The notes below the pieces were generated by a model, which had not been told where the DNA came from, did not search any database, and saw only the letters and a program-made list of their open reading frames with translations. Source: Candidatus Sericytochromatia bacterium (GTDB lineage: Bacteria; Cyanobacteriota; Sericytochromatia; UBA7694). Taken from it: a stretch of 64,000 nucleotides of DNA. This document shows, one piece after another, positions 1-8,203 of this stretch. The stretch lies in assembly GCA_018780035.1 (NCBI GenBank), contig JADMKE010000029.1:191388-255387 (forward strand). Direction: 5' to 3'. Within the stretch, counting starts at the first letter, position 1; each line of letters begins with the position of its first letter. A program made the position numbers and the translations under genes.

Positions 1-26
1 TAAACAGAGGGAGCTATCAAAGGCAA

Positions 27-791
27 ATGAAGACGACAGAATTACAAGCGACTTTACGCGAGCAGGCCAACCCAGAACAGGCCCAACAGGCCTCGCGCTT
101 TTTTAAGACAGGCCCCGGCCAATACGGCGAAGGGGATTGTTTTCTCGGCATCAAGGTGCCTGTTTTGCGCAGTTGGGCCAGGAACCACAAAGACACGCCG
201 CTGCGGCAATTAGAACCCCTGTTGGCGAGTAAATACCACGAAGAGCGTTTGGCCGCGCTGCTGATTGTTCTTTTGCAATATCAAAAAGCGCGAAGTGATG
301 CTGCCCGGCAGGTTTGCTTTGATTTTTTGCGCCAACATATCAAGGCCATGAACAATTGGGATCTGGTCGATGTGATTGTGCCTAGCACGCTGGGGGATTG
401 GATTTTGCGAAACCCGGCAGAAGAAAGGCTTCTCTGGAAATGGATTGCCTCTGAGACCCTTTGGGAGCGGCGGATAGCGGTCATGGCGACCTTTGCCCAG
501 ATCCGCAAAGGCCGCTATGACTTAACCCTGCAGCTCTGTGAGGCCCAACTTAAGTCTGAACAGCCCTTGCATGATTTGATGCAAAAGGCCAATGGCTGGA
601 TGTTGCGGGAAATGGGCAAACGCGATTTGCCTGTATTGCTGGGATTCTTGGAACTCTGGGCGGCGCACTTGCCGCGCACGATGCTGCGTTATGCGATTGA
701 AAAATTGCCCGAGGAACAGCGGCAGGGGTTCCTTCGACTCCGCTCAGGAGCCGAGCAGGCCAGAAAACCATCTGCCCAGGAACCGAGCTGA
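27..791 (+). CDS. AlkD-like DNA alkylation repair protein
   Basis: Predicted 254-residue HEAT-repeat-like DNA alkylation repair protein of the AlkC/AlkD superfamily (DNA_alkylation_repair, PF08713), a group that includes glycosylases for alkylated purines. Family-like segments are NNWDLVD in the middle, QKANGWMLREMGKRD near residue 190 and PRTMLRYAIEKLPEEQR near residue 220. Length is normal for the family. The ATG at 27 has only a weak purine-rich ribosome site (gaggga about 15 bases upstream). The last 20 codons run into a dispersed-repeat-like inverted repeat (732-838), so the C-terminal tail is probably not ancestral. The gene stands alone; the next genes are on the opposite strand. Confidence 0.88.
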   Translation: MKTTELQATLREQANPEQAQQASRFFKTGPGQYGEGDCFLGIKVPVLRSWARNHKDTPLRQLEPLLASKYHEERLAALLIVLLQYQKARSDAARQVCFDFLRQHIKAMNNWDLVDVIVPSTLGDWILRNPAEERLLWKWIASETLWERRIAVMATFAQIRKGRYDLTLQLCEAQLKSEQPLHDLMQKANGWMLREMGKRDLPVLLGFLELWAAHLPRTMLRYAIEKLPEEQRQGFLRLRSGAEQARKPSAQEPS

Positions 792-838
792 ATAATTCAC
801 TGAATTGAAGTTGTTCACTGAGCGGAGTCGAAGTGAAC
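732..838. repeat. Inverted repeat at the alkD 3' end
   Basis: The 16-base arm CTTCGACTCCGCTCAG (732-747) is the exact reverse complement of 818-833. The second copy is also flanked by its own arms GTTCACT (813-819) and AGTGAAC (832-838). The first arm lies inside the coding end of the alkylation-repair gene and the second between genes. The pattern resembles a REP-type dispersed palindrome that reached the end of the gene and now supplies its last codons. Whether it recurs elsewhere in the genome cannot be seen here. Confidence 0.6.
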
Positions 839-841
839 GAC

Positions 842-1033
842 CTATTCCCCGCCGTAGGTCTGAAACAAATCCAACTCAGGGAAAGGCCCTTTTTGCACCA
901 GGCCACGCTTCTGTATCAGGCTGACCAGGGACTGTTGTTTGATCTGAGAGGTCATTTTTTGTTGACGCTGGACGCGCTCCAGGCTGTTGTTGCGCTGGAG
1001 TGGGGCCAGTTTTTTGGGCGGTGGATTTTGCAT
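842..1033 (-). CDS. Small hypothetical protein, coupled to the upstream gene
   Basis: A 63-residue basic, glutamine-rich protein that I do not recognise. It begins five bases after the stop of the 407-residue gene on the same strand. A GAGGA ribosome-binding site sits about 8 bases before its ATG and overlaps that stop codon, which is the main argument that it is translated. There is no signal peptide or membrane segment. It shares the 842-1033 interval with a plus-strand open frame that has no ribosome site and is less likely to be real. Confidence 0.5.
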   Translation of the reverse strand: MQNPPPKKLAPLQRNNSLERVQRQQKMTSQIKQQSLVSLIQKRGLVQKGPFPELDLFQTYGGE

Positions 1034-1038
1034 GGGGT

Positions 1039-2262
1039 TTATCCTCGTTTGGGCTGACTGCGCAGATCTTGAAAGCGGCTGACTTTGAGGGCCAGGCGCT
1101 CATAAGCGGGCACCAAGCGGCTGCAGTCGAGGCCCAGCGCTTCGAGTTGGTCAAGTTGATCAGCCAAATCGTCACAGTCTTTGAGCAAATAGTCAAAGCG
1201 CTCTTCGGAGAAATCAGGGGGCAATTTGCCTGTCTTTTCAAATTGCAACAATTCGCGCTCCATCCAGCGGTGGTGGCCTTCGAGCATCTCCTGCAAATGG
1301 ATCATCTGCCAAGAGAGATTGAGGCTGTGTTCACAGCGGGCCACGATAATATCCAGCGGCTTGAGCATTTGGCGCAGGGCTGAACAGTCAATTTCGGTTT
1401 CGATCTCTGCGATCTTGGTCAAAAACTGGTTTTGCGACTCCCGCAGGCCAATATACTGTTTCTCAACTTTATCCACTTTAAAGCGGTCGCGGCTGCTGGC
1501 ATACCAATCGGGATGAAAGATCGACAGCTTTTTGACTTCGCGCTGAATCCGGCCTTCGAGTTGATCGTAGAGTTTGTCATAGTCCACCACGACCAAAGGG
1601 GCCAGTTTGGGGCCGGTTTTGGCAAAAGACGGGGGCCGCGATTTAAACTGAAATTTGGGGCGATTGCTGAATCTGGCCGGATCTGGGCGGCGGAGACCCG
1701 AGGTTGTATCCGTATTTTCGCCCTCGTCTCCAAAAATGACGGCTTCAAAATCATCTTCGGCCAAGCGCTCTTCAGTCGCGCTCTCCTCCTGCAAGGCGTT
1801 TCTATCAGACGTTTCCGGGGGTTCTGGTGGGGCCTCCTCTGGCGCTGGAGCCGTCAGCGGCAGCAATGGGCTGAGAATATTGTCGGGTTGCGGTGGCGGG
1901 GGCGGCGGCAATAAAAAATGGATTTTTAAGGCATCTGCATGTTCGGGATCGAGCAACAGGGCCTCTTCTAAAAAGGCCTCTGCGTCGCGGTTTTCGCCAA
2001 TCAACCAGAGCAAATAGCCCATGGCAGCAAAGGCATCCGGGTTGCTGCGGTTGTAGCGAATCGACTCCAATAAATACTCACAGGCCTCTTTGAGAGCCAT
2101 CGGCGCTTGGGCTGGGTGGGTTTGGGCTGTACGCAGACCCGCTGTTCCCAAACGCAACAGATTGACCGCCAATTCTTTGCGTTGATCGGCCAGTGAAGGC
2201 GCTTTGCTTTCAGCAACAGCGTCGGAAACGGGTTCGACAGAACTTGACACGGGGTTCTCCAA
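1039..2262 (-). CDS. Hypothetical protein with TPR-like N-terminus
   Basis: A 407-residue protein in three parts. Residues 30-115 are helical and resemble two tetratricopeptide repeats (SIRYNRSNPDAFAAMGYLLW, then EEALLLDPEHADALKIH). A proline/glutamate-rich linker at about 118-195 contains a run of six prolines. A charged helical C-terminal domain (about 220-407) matches no family I know. No signal peptide is visible, so it is probably cytoplasmic. It forms a two-gene unit with the small frame at 842-1033 and is divergent from selO. A scaffold role is suggested only by the TPR-like part. Confidence 0.7.
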   Translation of the reverse strand: MENPVSSSVEPVSDAVAESKAPSLADQRKELAVNLLRLGTAGLRTAQTHPAQAPMALKEACEYLLESIRYNRSNPDAFAAMGYLLWLIGENRDAEAFLEEALLLDPEHADALKIHFLLPPPPPPQPDNILSPLLPLTAPAPEEAPPEPPETSDRNALQEESATEERLAEDDFEAVIFGDEGENTDTTSGLRRPDPARFSNRPKFQFKSRPPSFAKTGPKLAPLVVVDYDKLYDQLEGRIQREVKKLSIFHPDWYASSRDRFKVDKVEKQYIGLRESQNQFLTKIAEIETEIDCSALRQMLKPLDIIVARCEHSLNLSWQMIHLQEMLEGHHRWMERELLQFEKTGKLPPDFSEERFDYLLKDCDDLADQLDQLEALGLDCSRLVPAYERLALKVSRFQDLRSQPKRG

Positions 2263-2415
2263 TAATTTAATCCTCGGGGAGAATGCCCCATTCTATCACA
2301 GGCCTGCGGGGGCTTGGCAACGCCGTTGCCGAGGCGCAAGATCTCTTTTCACCTGACTTCAAGTCTGAGCTTGGCGTATAATCAGGGCAAATGCAATGAC
2401 AGGATCACCCAAATT

Positions 2416-3978
2416 ATGATGATGCAATGGCACTTCGACAATCGCTTTATCTCTGAACTTCCCTCTGACCCGGTTTTAAACAATCAATCACGACAGGTGC
2501 GTGGGGCTGCTTGGTCAGAAGTGGCGGCCACCCCCGTGCCCAAACCACAGCTTTTGGCCTGGTCACCTGAAATGGCAAAAGAACTGGACTTAAGCCCCGA
2601 AGAGGTTGCCTCACCTGAATTTGCCGAGGTCTTTGGGGGCAATCGCTTGCTACCAGGTATGAAATCTTACGCCACCCGTTATGGCGGGCATCAATTTGGC
2701 AATTGGGCGGGCCAATTGGGGGATGGCCGGGCCTTACATTTGGGCGAAGTGATCACCAAGGCAGGGCAGCGCTGGGATCTGCAACTCAAAGGGGCTGGCC
2801 CCACCCCGTATTCGCGCCGGGCGGATGGTCGGGCCGTTTTGCGCTCGTCGCTGCGGGAATTTTTGTGCAGCGAGGCCATGTATCATCTCGGGGTGCCCAC
2901 CACCCGCGCCCTGAGTCTGGTTTTAACAGGCGAAGAAGTGGTGCGGGACATGATGTACGATGGCAATGCGGCCCCCGAACCCGGCGCGATTGTCTGCCGG
3001 GTTGCGCCTTCGTTTTTGCGTTTTGGCCATTATGAAATTCTGGCTGCCCAGAAAGAACCTGAGCTACTTGAAAAACTGGTGGATTTTACCCTGGCTCGGG
3101 ATTTTCCTGAATTAGAGGGCGAGAGCAAAGCCAAGCGGGGAGCCTGGTTCAAAGAGGTCTGTGGCCGCACGGCATTGATGGTCGCCCATTGGATGCGGGT
3201 CGGTTTTGTGCACGGGGTGATGAATACCGACAATATGTCGATTCTGGGCCTGACGATAGACTACGGCCCTTATGGCTGGGTCGACAACCTCGATCCCGGC
3301 TGGACGCCCAATACCACCGATGCTCAGATGCGCCGCTACCGTTTTGGGCAGCAGCCGCAGATCGCGCTCTGGAATTTGGGTTGTCTGGCCACGGCCTTAG
3401 ATGTGATCTTGCAAGACAAAGATTTGCTCGAAGCCGGTTTAGAACATTATTTGCAGGTCTATACCGAGACCCACCAGCGCTTCAGTGCCGAAAAATTTGG
3501 CTTTGCGTCCTTGGGGCAGGCAGAAGAAGATCTGGTTACACGGGCCTACCGCCTGATGGGCCAAGCCGAAGTGGATATGACCCTGTTTTTCAGGGCCCTG
3601 GCGGAGATTTCAGTCAATGAACCCCTTCCAGAAACGCTTCTACCGGCCTTTTACAGTGCCGAAGAATTTGCCAAAGAACGAGAGCATTGGCAGATCTGGC
3701 TGACAGATTATGCCGCGCATTTGCCAAAGCAAGCTGCGGCGTTGGCTGAACGGCGCACAAGCATGAACTCCGTCAATCCGATCTATGTCTTGCGCAATTA
3801 CCTGGCCCAAGAGGCCATTGATCTGGCTGAGCAGGGAGACAATAGCCGGATTCTGGCTTTACAAGCGGCCCTGAGGCAGCCTTATACTCCCAAGCCGGAA
3901 TTTCAGGCCTTTGCCCAAAAACGCCCCGACTGGGCCCGTTTTAAAGCTGGTTGTTCGATGTTGTCTTGCAGCTCTTAA
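2416..3978 (+). CDS. selO: SelO/YdiU protein adenylyltransferase
   Basis: Full-length pseudokinase-fold AMPylase of the SelO (YdiU) family, which transfers AMP from ATP to Ser/Thr/Tyr of proteins and has been linked to redox stress. Family signatures include [38 protein letters not shown], the [19 protein letters not shown] metal-binding/active-site block and a C-terminal Cys-Ser-Ser ending (SCSS). In mitochondrial homologues selenocysteine lies in this tail; here it is cysteine. An upstream in-frame start exists at 2314, but homology begins at about MQWHFDNRF and an AGGA lies 11 bases before 2416, so I place the start at one of the three consecutive ATGs (2416/2419/2422). It is monocistronic. 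Confidence 0.93.
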   Translation: MMMQWHFDNRFISELPSDPVLNNQSRQVRGAAWSEVAATPVPKPQLLAWSPEMAKELDLSPEEVASPEFAEVFGGNRLLPGMKSYATRYGGHQFGNWAGQLGDGRALHLGEVITKAGQRWDLQLKGAGPTPYSRRADGRAVLRSSLREFLCSEAMYHLGVPTTRALSLVLTGEEVVRDMMYDGNAAPEPGAIVCRVAPSFLRFGHYEILAAQKEPELLEKLVDFTLARDFPELEGESKAKRGAWFKEVCGRTALMVAHWMRVGFVHGVMNTDNMSILGLTIDYGPYGWVDNLDPGWTPNTTDAQMRRYRFGQQPQIALWNLGCLATALDVILQDKDLLEAGLEHYLQVYTETHQRFSAEKFGFASLGQAEEDLVTRAYRLMGQAEVDMTLFFRALAEISVNEPLPETLLPAFYSAEEFAKEREHWQIWLTDYAAHLPKQAAALAERRTSMNSVNPIYVLRNYLAQEAIDLAEQGDNSRILALQAALRQPYTPKPEFQAFAQKRPDWARFKAGCSMLSCSS

Positions 3979-4005
3979 GCTGCGGGGTTATCTTGCAGCT
4001 CTTAA
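3964..4005 (+). repeat. Duplicated selO tail, 27-base spacing
   Basis: The last 15 bases of selO including its stop codon (TCTTGCAGCTCTTAA, 3964-3978) occur again unchanged at 3991-4005. The segment GCAGCT-CTTA-AGCTGC at the first copy could also form a small hairpin. This looks like a short tandem duplication at the end of the gene; the second copy is not in the coding frame. Confidence 0.6.
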
Positions 4006-4009
4006 TCGC

Positions 4010-5158
4010 TCAAGGCAGTTTAAATCCCGGCAGGGGATTGCCATAAAACGCCCCTTTTTCCCAGCCTTTGGCATTCCAATGGCCATCGGTCTGGGCATGG
4101 ACTTTGACGGGAAAGGTCCAGCGGTCAAAAGCCCCGGTTTTCAGCGAAAAGCCATTGTCGACCACTTTGCCATCATTGCCCACGGCAAACTTAAGGCTGC
4201 GGCTGAGTTTGCCCTCGTGTAAGACCTTGATCTCGTATTCGCCTGGGTTTTTGGCCAGGACATGCGCTGAGGCATAGGCATTGCTCTGGGAGAGGTCATA
4301 AAAGAAAACCGGCCCCGCGTTTTCGCGGCCCATAAAGGTGAATTTAACCGCACTCCAGCTATAAGGGGAGGTTTCGGTGGTGCTCCAGGTCATGCTGTCG
4401 CCCTCGGCACGGGCAATGTTTTTTCCCTGGTAGAAAAGATGGGCCTGGGTCTTTTGCAGGGTCGTGCTATCGCCCCGGAACCACATGACCGCACTCAACG
4501 TGGGGGTATTGTTAAAGCCTGTGGCCGTATAATTGCTCTCGTACCAATTGCCGGTGAGATAGCCAAAGGGCATGCGCCAATCCTGATCGACATAATAGTC
4601 AAATTTGTTTTTGAACGCGGGAAACTGTTTGGGATCGAGCGGGTTGTATTTTTTGACATCGAGGGTGCCTTTGTAGAGCCATTGTTCGGTGCCTTTGAGT
4701 TCGTTGCTGGCGCGAATGGTCAATACGACTGGGCCAGTGGCCACAGTGGCCTTTTGATCATCCCCTGGCGCACCGACCCGGCTGAAAAATTGACTGCCTG
4801 TGGCAGGCTGGGGAGAGGGATTTAATTCATAGCGCAGCCAAGGGGTTTTACTCGCTCCAATCCAATATTCCACCGTGATCAAGGTGCCGGAATCTACAGG
4901 GCCGTTGAGTTTAAAGTCCAAATTGGGCAGCCAACTCCATTGGGTATCTGTCGATTGGTTCGGCTTGGGATAATACAGTCCCCGTTTGCTCAGCCAGACA
5001 ATCAGCGAAGACTGATCAACACTGGGCCCCGCTGGCGCACTGGCCACCTGCACATTTTGGGCCCGAGCAGAGTTTGCATCAAAAGCCCCCAAAAGGCTGA
5101 GTGTGCTTGAGATGGTCAAGGCCATCAGCAGAAAACGAGAGGAAAGGGACTTTAACAT
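4010..5158 (-). CDS. Exported protein of unknown function
   Basis: A 382-residue protein with a Sec-type signal peptide (positively charged start, hydrophobic residues about 8-26, probable AxA-type cleavage near SARAQ, residue 34). The mature part is beta-rich, with many Trp/Tyr/Asn residues and no cysteines, and suits a periplasmic or outer-surface protein made of Ig-like sheets. I do not recognise the family. It converges on selO with about 31 bases between the stops and lies downstream of the 763-residue repeat protein, but a terminator at 5229-5257 separates the two. Confidence 0.72.
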   Translation of the reverse strand: MLKSLSSRFLLMALTISSTLSLLGAFDANSARAQNVQVASAPAGPSVDQSSLIVWLSKRGLYYPKPNQSTDTQWSWLPNLDFKLNGPVDSGTLITVEYWIGASKTPWLRYELNPSPQPATGSQFFSRVGAPGDDQKATVATGPVVLTIRASNELKGTEQWLYKGTLDVKKYNPLDPKQFPAFKNKFDYYVDQDWRMPFGYLTGNWYESNYTATGFNNTPTLSAVMWFRGDSTTLQKTQAHLFYQGKNIARAEGDSMTWSTTETSPYSWSAVKFTFMGRENAGPVFFYDLSQSNAYASAHVLAKNPGEYEIKVLHEGKLSRSLKFAVGNDGKVVDNGFSLKTGAFDRWTFPVKVHAQTDGHWNAKGWEKGAFYGNPLPGFKLP

Positions 5159-5228
5159 CTTAGAAAGGCCTCCAAGGCAATCATTTTTGGCTTTTAACCC
5201 TCAGAAATTTTAACCTTAAAATCGCCAG

Positions 5229-5257
5229 AAAAAAAGACCCCGTGAAGGGGGCCTCTT
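5229..5257 (-). terminator. Rho-independent terminator of the repeat-protein gene
   Basis: Read on the minus strand, a GC-rich stem (GGCCCC pairing with GGGGTC through one wobble, loop around CTTCAC) is followed by seven T residues. It lies about 24 bases after the stop codon at 5281, a normal distance for an intrinsic terminator. Confidence 0.8.
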
Positions 5258-5280
5258 TGGTAATTTTTAAATGAAAGGGC

Positions 5281-7572
5281 TTATTCTTTCACTGCAGCAG
5301 GGGCTTCTGCTTTGGCTTCAGCCGGTTTCGCTGGAGCAGCACCCGACAGTGGCAACGAAGCAGCTGTGCTGGCTTTGACAGCCTCAGCCTGTTCGTCGCG
5401 GTTTTTATTGTAGAAATAATAACCGGTCCCGGCGGCTGCGGCCAAAACACCCAGGGTCACAAAGGGATGCTGAACGGCAGTCGTAAAGACTTTTTCAGCC
5501 CCTTTGCCCAAATACCTTGCACTGGTTTGCACACCTTGGGCCGTGGTTTCGAGGACCCTCATGCCGGTTCTTTCAACCCCAGGCATATTAAAGGTGCGGC
5601 CCACCAAAGCCGTGGTGCCTGCGCCCGTCAGGATACCCGCGGTGGCCAAACCGGCTGACATAGCGCCCGAACCCAGATTGGGATCTTTGAGGAAGTCTTT
5701 GCCATGGTCGAGGGCCATTTCACCCAATTTGTAGGTGGTGGCACCGAGCGTGACTGCGGCAACAGGCTGCCAGCCTTTTTCGACTACTTTGCGGGCGGCC
5801 TTTTCGAGCACGGGAATATTGTAGGCATGACCCACCAATCCAGTGGCTGTGGTACCTGTCGCCACGGCAGCGGTGCCCAACCCAATCGCTTTGGCACCCG
5901 CGACCACATCGTCGCTGTTTTCCAAAAAGGCTTTGCCCTCTTCGATGGCCATTTCACCCAATTTGGCGGTGGCCACACCCAAGCCTGCGGCGGCAATCGT
6001 TTCATAACCTTTGGTGAAAGCGGCATCAGCGGCTTCCATGCCAAATTTGCGTGTGATAATATGCGCCCCACCTGTGCCCATCAGGGCGGCTGCGGTGCCG
6101 GTTGCCGTATTGATCAAATTGAGTCCGTCTTTTTGGGCGCTGTCGATTGTGTGTTTGCCCATCGCAAAGGCCCCACCCACCAGGGCGGCGCCCCCGAGCA
6201 CATCGACGTTTTCAGGGAAAACCTTGAGTAATTTTTCTGAGCCCGTGGCATAGCCAATAATTGAGGCCCCACCGGTCACTCCGGCCACACCTGCGGTAAA
6301 TTCAGCCACCCCAATCGCGTCGTTGACTATACCTTTTTCGGTGGTCAAGCGGCGCACGCCATCAGCAGCAGCTCCCAGACCCGCTGCTGCCACGGTCCCG
6401 CCAGAGACGGTAATCCCCCCTTTGGAGGTAAACATATATTTCACAGGGCCTGTCAAGGCTTGGTTGAGCACAGGAATATTAAAATTGCGGCCCACGAGTT
6501 CAGCCCCACCCAAGGTACCCACCACGCCACCGGCAATTTCTGCCCCAGCCAGCCATTTATTGCCACCTTCGCCGAGACGATCCACGCCGTCTTTAATCGC
6601 AAAAGCCCCACCAGCCACAGCTGTGGCACCTGTAACGGCTTTGACATTGGTTTGAACCCATTCAGCAGAGCCTGAAAGCGCGCTTTTCAGCACCGGGATA
6701 TTGTAATTGCGGCCCACGAGTTCAGCGCCACCGAGGGTCGCCAAAGCGCCCCCTGCCAGTTTGGCACCGCCCAACATGGTTTCACCTTCTTTGAGATCGT
6801 TGACGCCGCTGGCGGCCAAAGCCACCCCCGCACCGGCCACGGCCGTTCCGCCAATGCCACCGGCATTTTTGGCCACCACTTCAGCGACTTTTTTGGCGGG
6901 CGTTGAGACAATGCCCTGCAGTGGGCCCACATTATACGCATGGCCAATGATTTCAGCCCCTCCCATGGTGATCACACCACCGCCAGCCAATTTGCCTGCG
7001 GCTTTGAGGTATTCGCCTTCTTTGATGTCATCCACACCACTTTTGGCCAGGGCAGCCCCACCGGCAGCCACACCACCGCCGACCAAGCCGACCCCATGTT
7101 TGCCCAAAAACTTGGCAGTGGCTTCAGCTGGGCCACTCAAGGCGCGATTGAGCACGGGAATATTAAATTGACGGCCTGTCAGCTCTGCGCCACCCAAGCC
7201 CAGGATCGCGGCCCCAGCCCCTTCGGCCACAGCCCGGCCGGTGTTGCCCTCTTTGTAGGCCGCCACAGCATCTTCTGCCAAGAGGGCGGAAGCGGCCAAC
7301 GCGGCGCCAGAACCCACCAATTTGCCATTGTCAACAAAGACCGTTTTGAGCACTTCTTTGACAGCAGGAATGGCATCTGCGGTCTTTTTCAGGGCCGAAC
7401 CTGCGGCCACAGTGCCGACCACAGCACCTGCGCCTGTGAGCAGCATATTGTCGCCAATAAAGGTGCCCTCTTTGACATTTTCGTGAATGGCTTGACCCAT
7501 TTTCTCCAGGCGGGAGTCGATTTTGGGTTTATCGGCTGAGGCAGGAATCACAGGCTGGTTATTGACTTGCAT
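5281..7572 (-). CDS. Glycine-zipper repeat membrane protein (about 8 repeats)
   Basis: A 763-residue protein dominated by Ala, Gly and Val and built from about eight repeats of 74-77 residues. Each repeat has a small-residue helix, a polar turn of the type SGVDDIKEGE, a second small-residue helix and a landmark GGAELxGRxxNIPVL. The landmark asparagines are at residues 137, 214, 291, 365, 585 and 662, with two degenerate repeats between 365 and 585. A typical hydrophobic anchor lies at about 703-721, followed by a charged and then Ala/Pro/Lys-rich tail. There is no cleavable signal peptide. GxxxG-rich helix pairs suggest a membrane-embedded or self-packing structure. I know no named family. 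GGAGAAAG lies upstream of the ATG. Confidence 0.8.
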   Translation of the reverse strand: MQVNNQPVIPASADKPKIDSRLEKMGQAIHENVKEGTFIGDNMLLTGAGAVVGTVAAGSALKKTADAIPAVKEVLKTVFVDNGKLVGSGAALAASALLAEDAVAAYKEGNTGRAVAEGAGAAILGLGGAELTGRQFNIPVLNRALSGPAEATAKFLGKHGVGLVGGGVAAGGAALAKSGVDDIKEGEYLKAAGKLAGGGVITMGGAEIIGHAYNVGPLQGIVSTPAKKVAEVVAKNAGGIGGTAVAGAGVALAASGVNDLKEGETMLGGAKLAGGALATLGGAELVGRNYNIPVLKSALSGSAEWVQTNVKAVTGATAVAGGAFAIKDGVDRLGEGGNKWLAGAEIAGGVVGTLGGAELVGRNFNIPVLNQALTGPVKYMFTSKGGITVSGGTVAAAGLGAAADGVRRLTTEKGIVNDAIGVAEFTAGVAGVTGGASIIGYATGSEKLLKVFPENVDVLGGAALVGGAFAMGKHTIDSAQKDGLNLINTATGTAAALMGTGGAHIITRKFGMEAADAAFTKGYETIAAAGLGVATAKLGEMAIEEGKAFLENSDDVVAGAKAIGLGTAAVATGTTATGLVGHAYNIPVLEKAARKVVEKGWQPVAAVTLGATTYKLGEMALDHGKDFLKDPNLGSGAMSAGLATAGILTGAGTTALVGRTFNMPGVERTGMRVLETTAQGVQTSARYLGKGAEKVFTTAVQHPFVTLGVLAAAAGTGYYFYNKNRDEQAEAVKASTAASLPLSGAAPAKPAEAKAEAPAAVKE

Positions 7573-7714
7573 GGGGGACTTTCTCCGTTAATTATCGCGC
7601 CAAGATAGGCACAGTTAATTTAGATATCGCCAAAAAAGTGAGAATCTGACCTGAGAACGGTCGCTTACTGCTTTTATTTTACGATTTTTTTACGGCAAAA
7701 GCCAGCCCCCACCT

Positions 7715-8203
7715 TTAAGCTTGAGAGCCCCCACAGGGCAGAGCCACAAAGCGCTCCCGGGCCCGCAGGTAAAGCGGATGGCAGATCTCTTGCAAATAAG
7801 GGCCCTCCCAGGCGGGCACTGGGGCAGTGGAAGGGTAATAGGGCGGCAAATGGGGAATCACACACGAGGCGCCGCCTTCATCATCCCAGGCGGCAAAGAC
7901 GATGCGGCCCACACCGTGTAAGAGCAGCGTACCAAAACACATCAAACAGGGTTCCAGGCTGCTATAACAGGTCATGGCTGCCGCTTGGGGCCAGAGCCCC
8001 GGATCCACGCGTTTGATCGCCTCGATCTCGGCATGGCCACCGGGATTATAAACCGGCAGGAGCAGGGCATTTCGGCCTTCTGCGATGATCTCTCCCTTTA
8101 AGACCAATAGAGAACCAATCGGCATATTGCCCACAGATTCGGCTTCCAGGGCCAGATCTTTGGCCCTGTGTAAAAAATGCAGATCGGCTTCGCTGGCGGG
8201 CAT
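7715..8203 (-). CDS. Nucleoside/base deaminase (CDA fold, TadA-like)
   Basis: A 162-residue zinc-dependent deaminase of the cytidine/deoxycytidylate deaminase superfamily. The zinc and proton-shuttle motif HAE (GGHAEIEAI, about residue 57) and PCxxC (LEPCLMCFG, about residue 85) are both intact. The arrangement is closest to TadA/guanine-deaminase-like enzymes, but the substrate cannot be read from sequence, and the NP-GGHAE context differs from typical tRNA adenosine deaminase. Its ATG overlaps the argS stop as TAATG, so translation is probably coupled to argS, which fits a role in tRNA or nucleotide metabolism. Confidence 0.85.
   Translation of the reverse strand: MPASEADLHFLHRAKDLALEAESVGNMPIGSLLVLKGEIIAEGRNALLLPVYNPGGHAEIEAIKRVDPGLWPQAAAMTCYSSLEPCLMCFGTLLLHGVGRIVFAAWDDEGGASCVIPHLPPYYPSTAPVPAWEGPYLQEICHPLYLRARERFVALPCGGSQA

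Noticed and set aside
833..1057. Plus-strand 74-codon frame after alkD
   Set aside because: No ribosome site; the minus-strand frame at 842-1033 has one and is coupled to its upstream gene.
5704..6231. Plus-strand frames antisense to the glycine-zipper gene
   Set aside because: Open only because the opposite strand is Ala/Gly-rich; no start signals.
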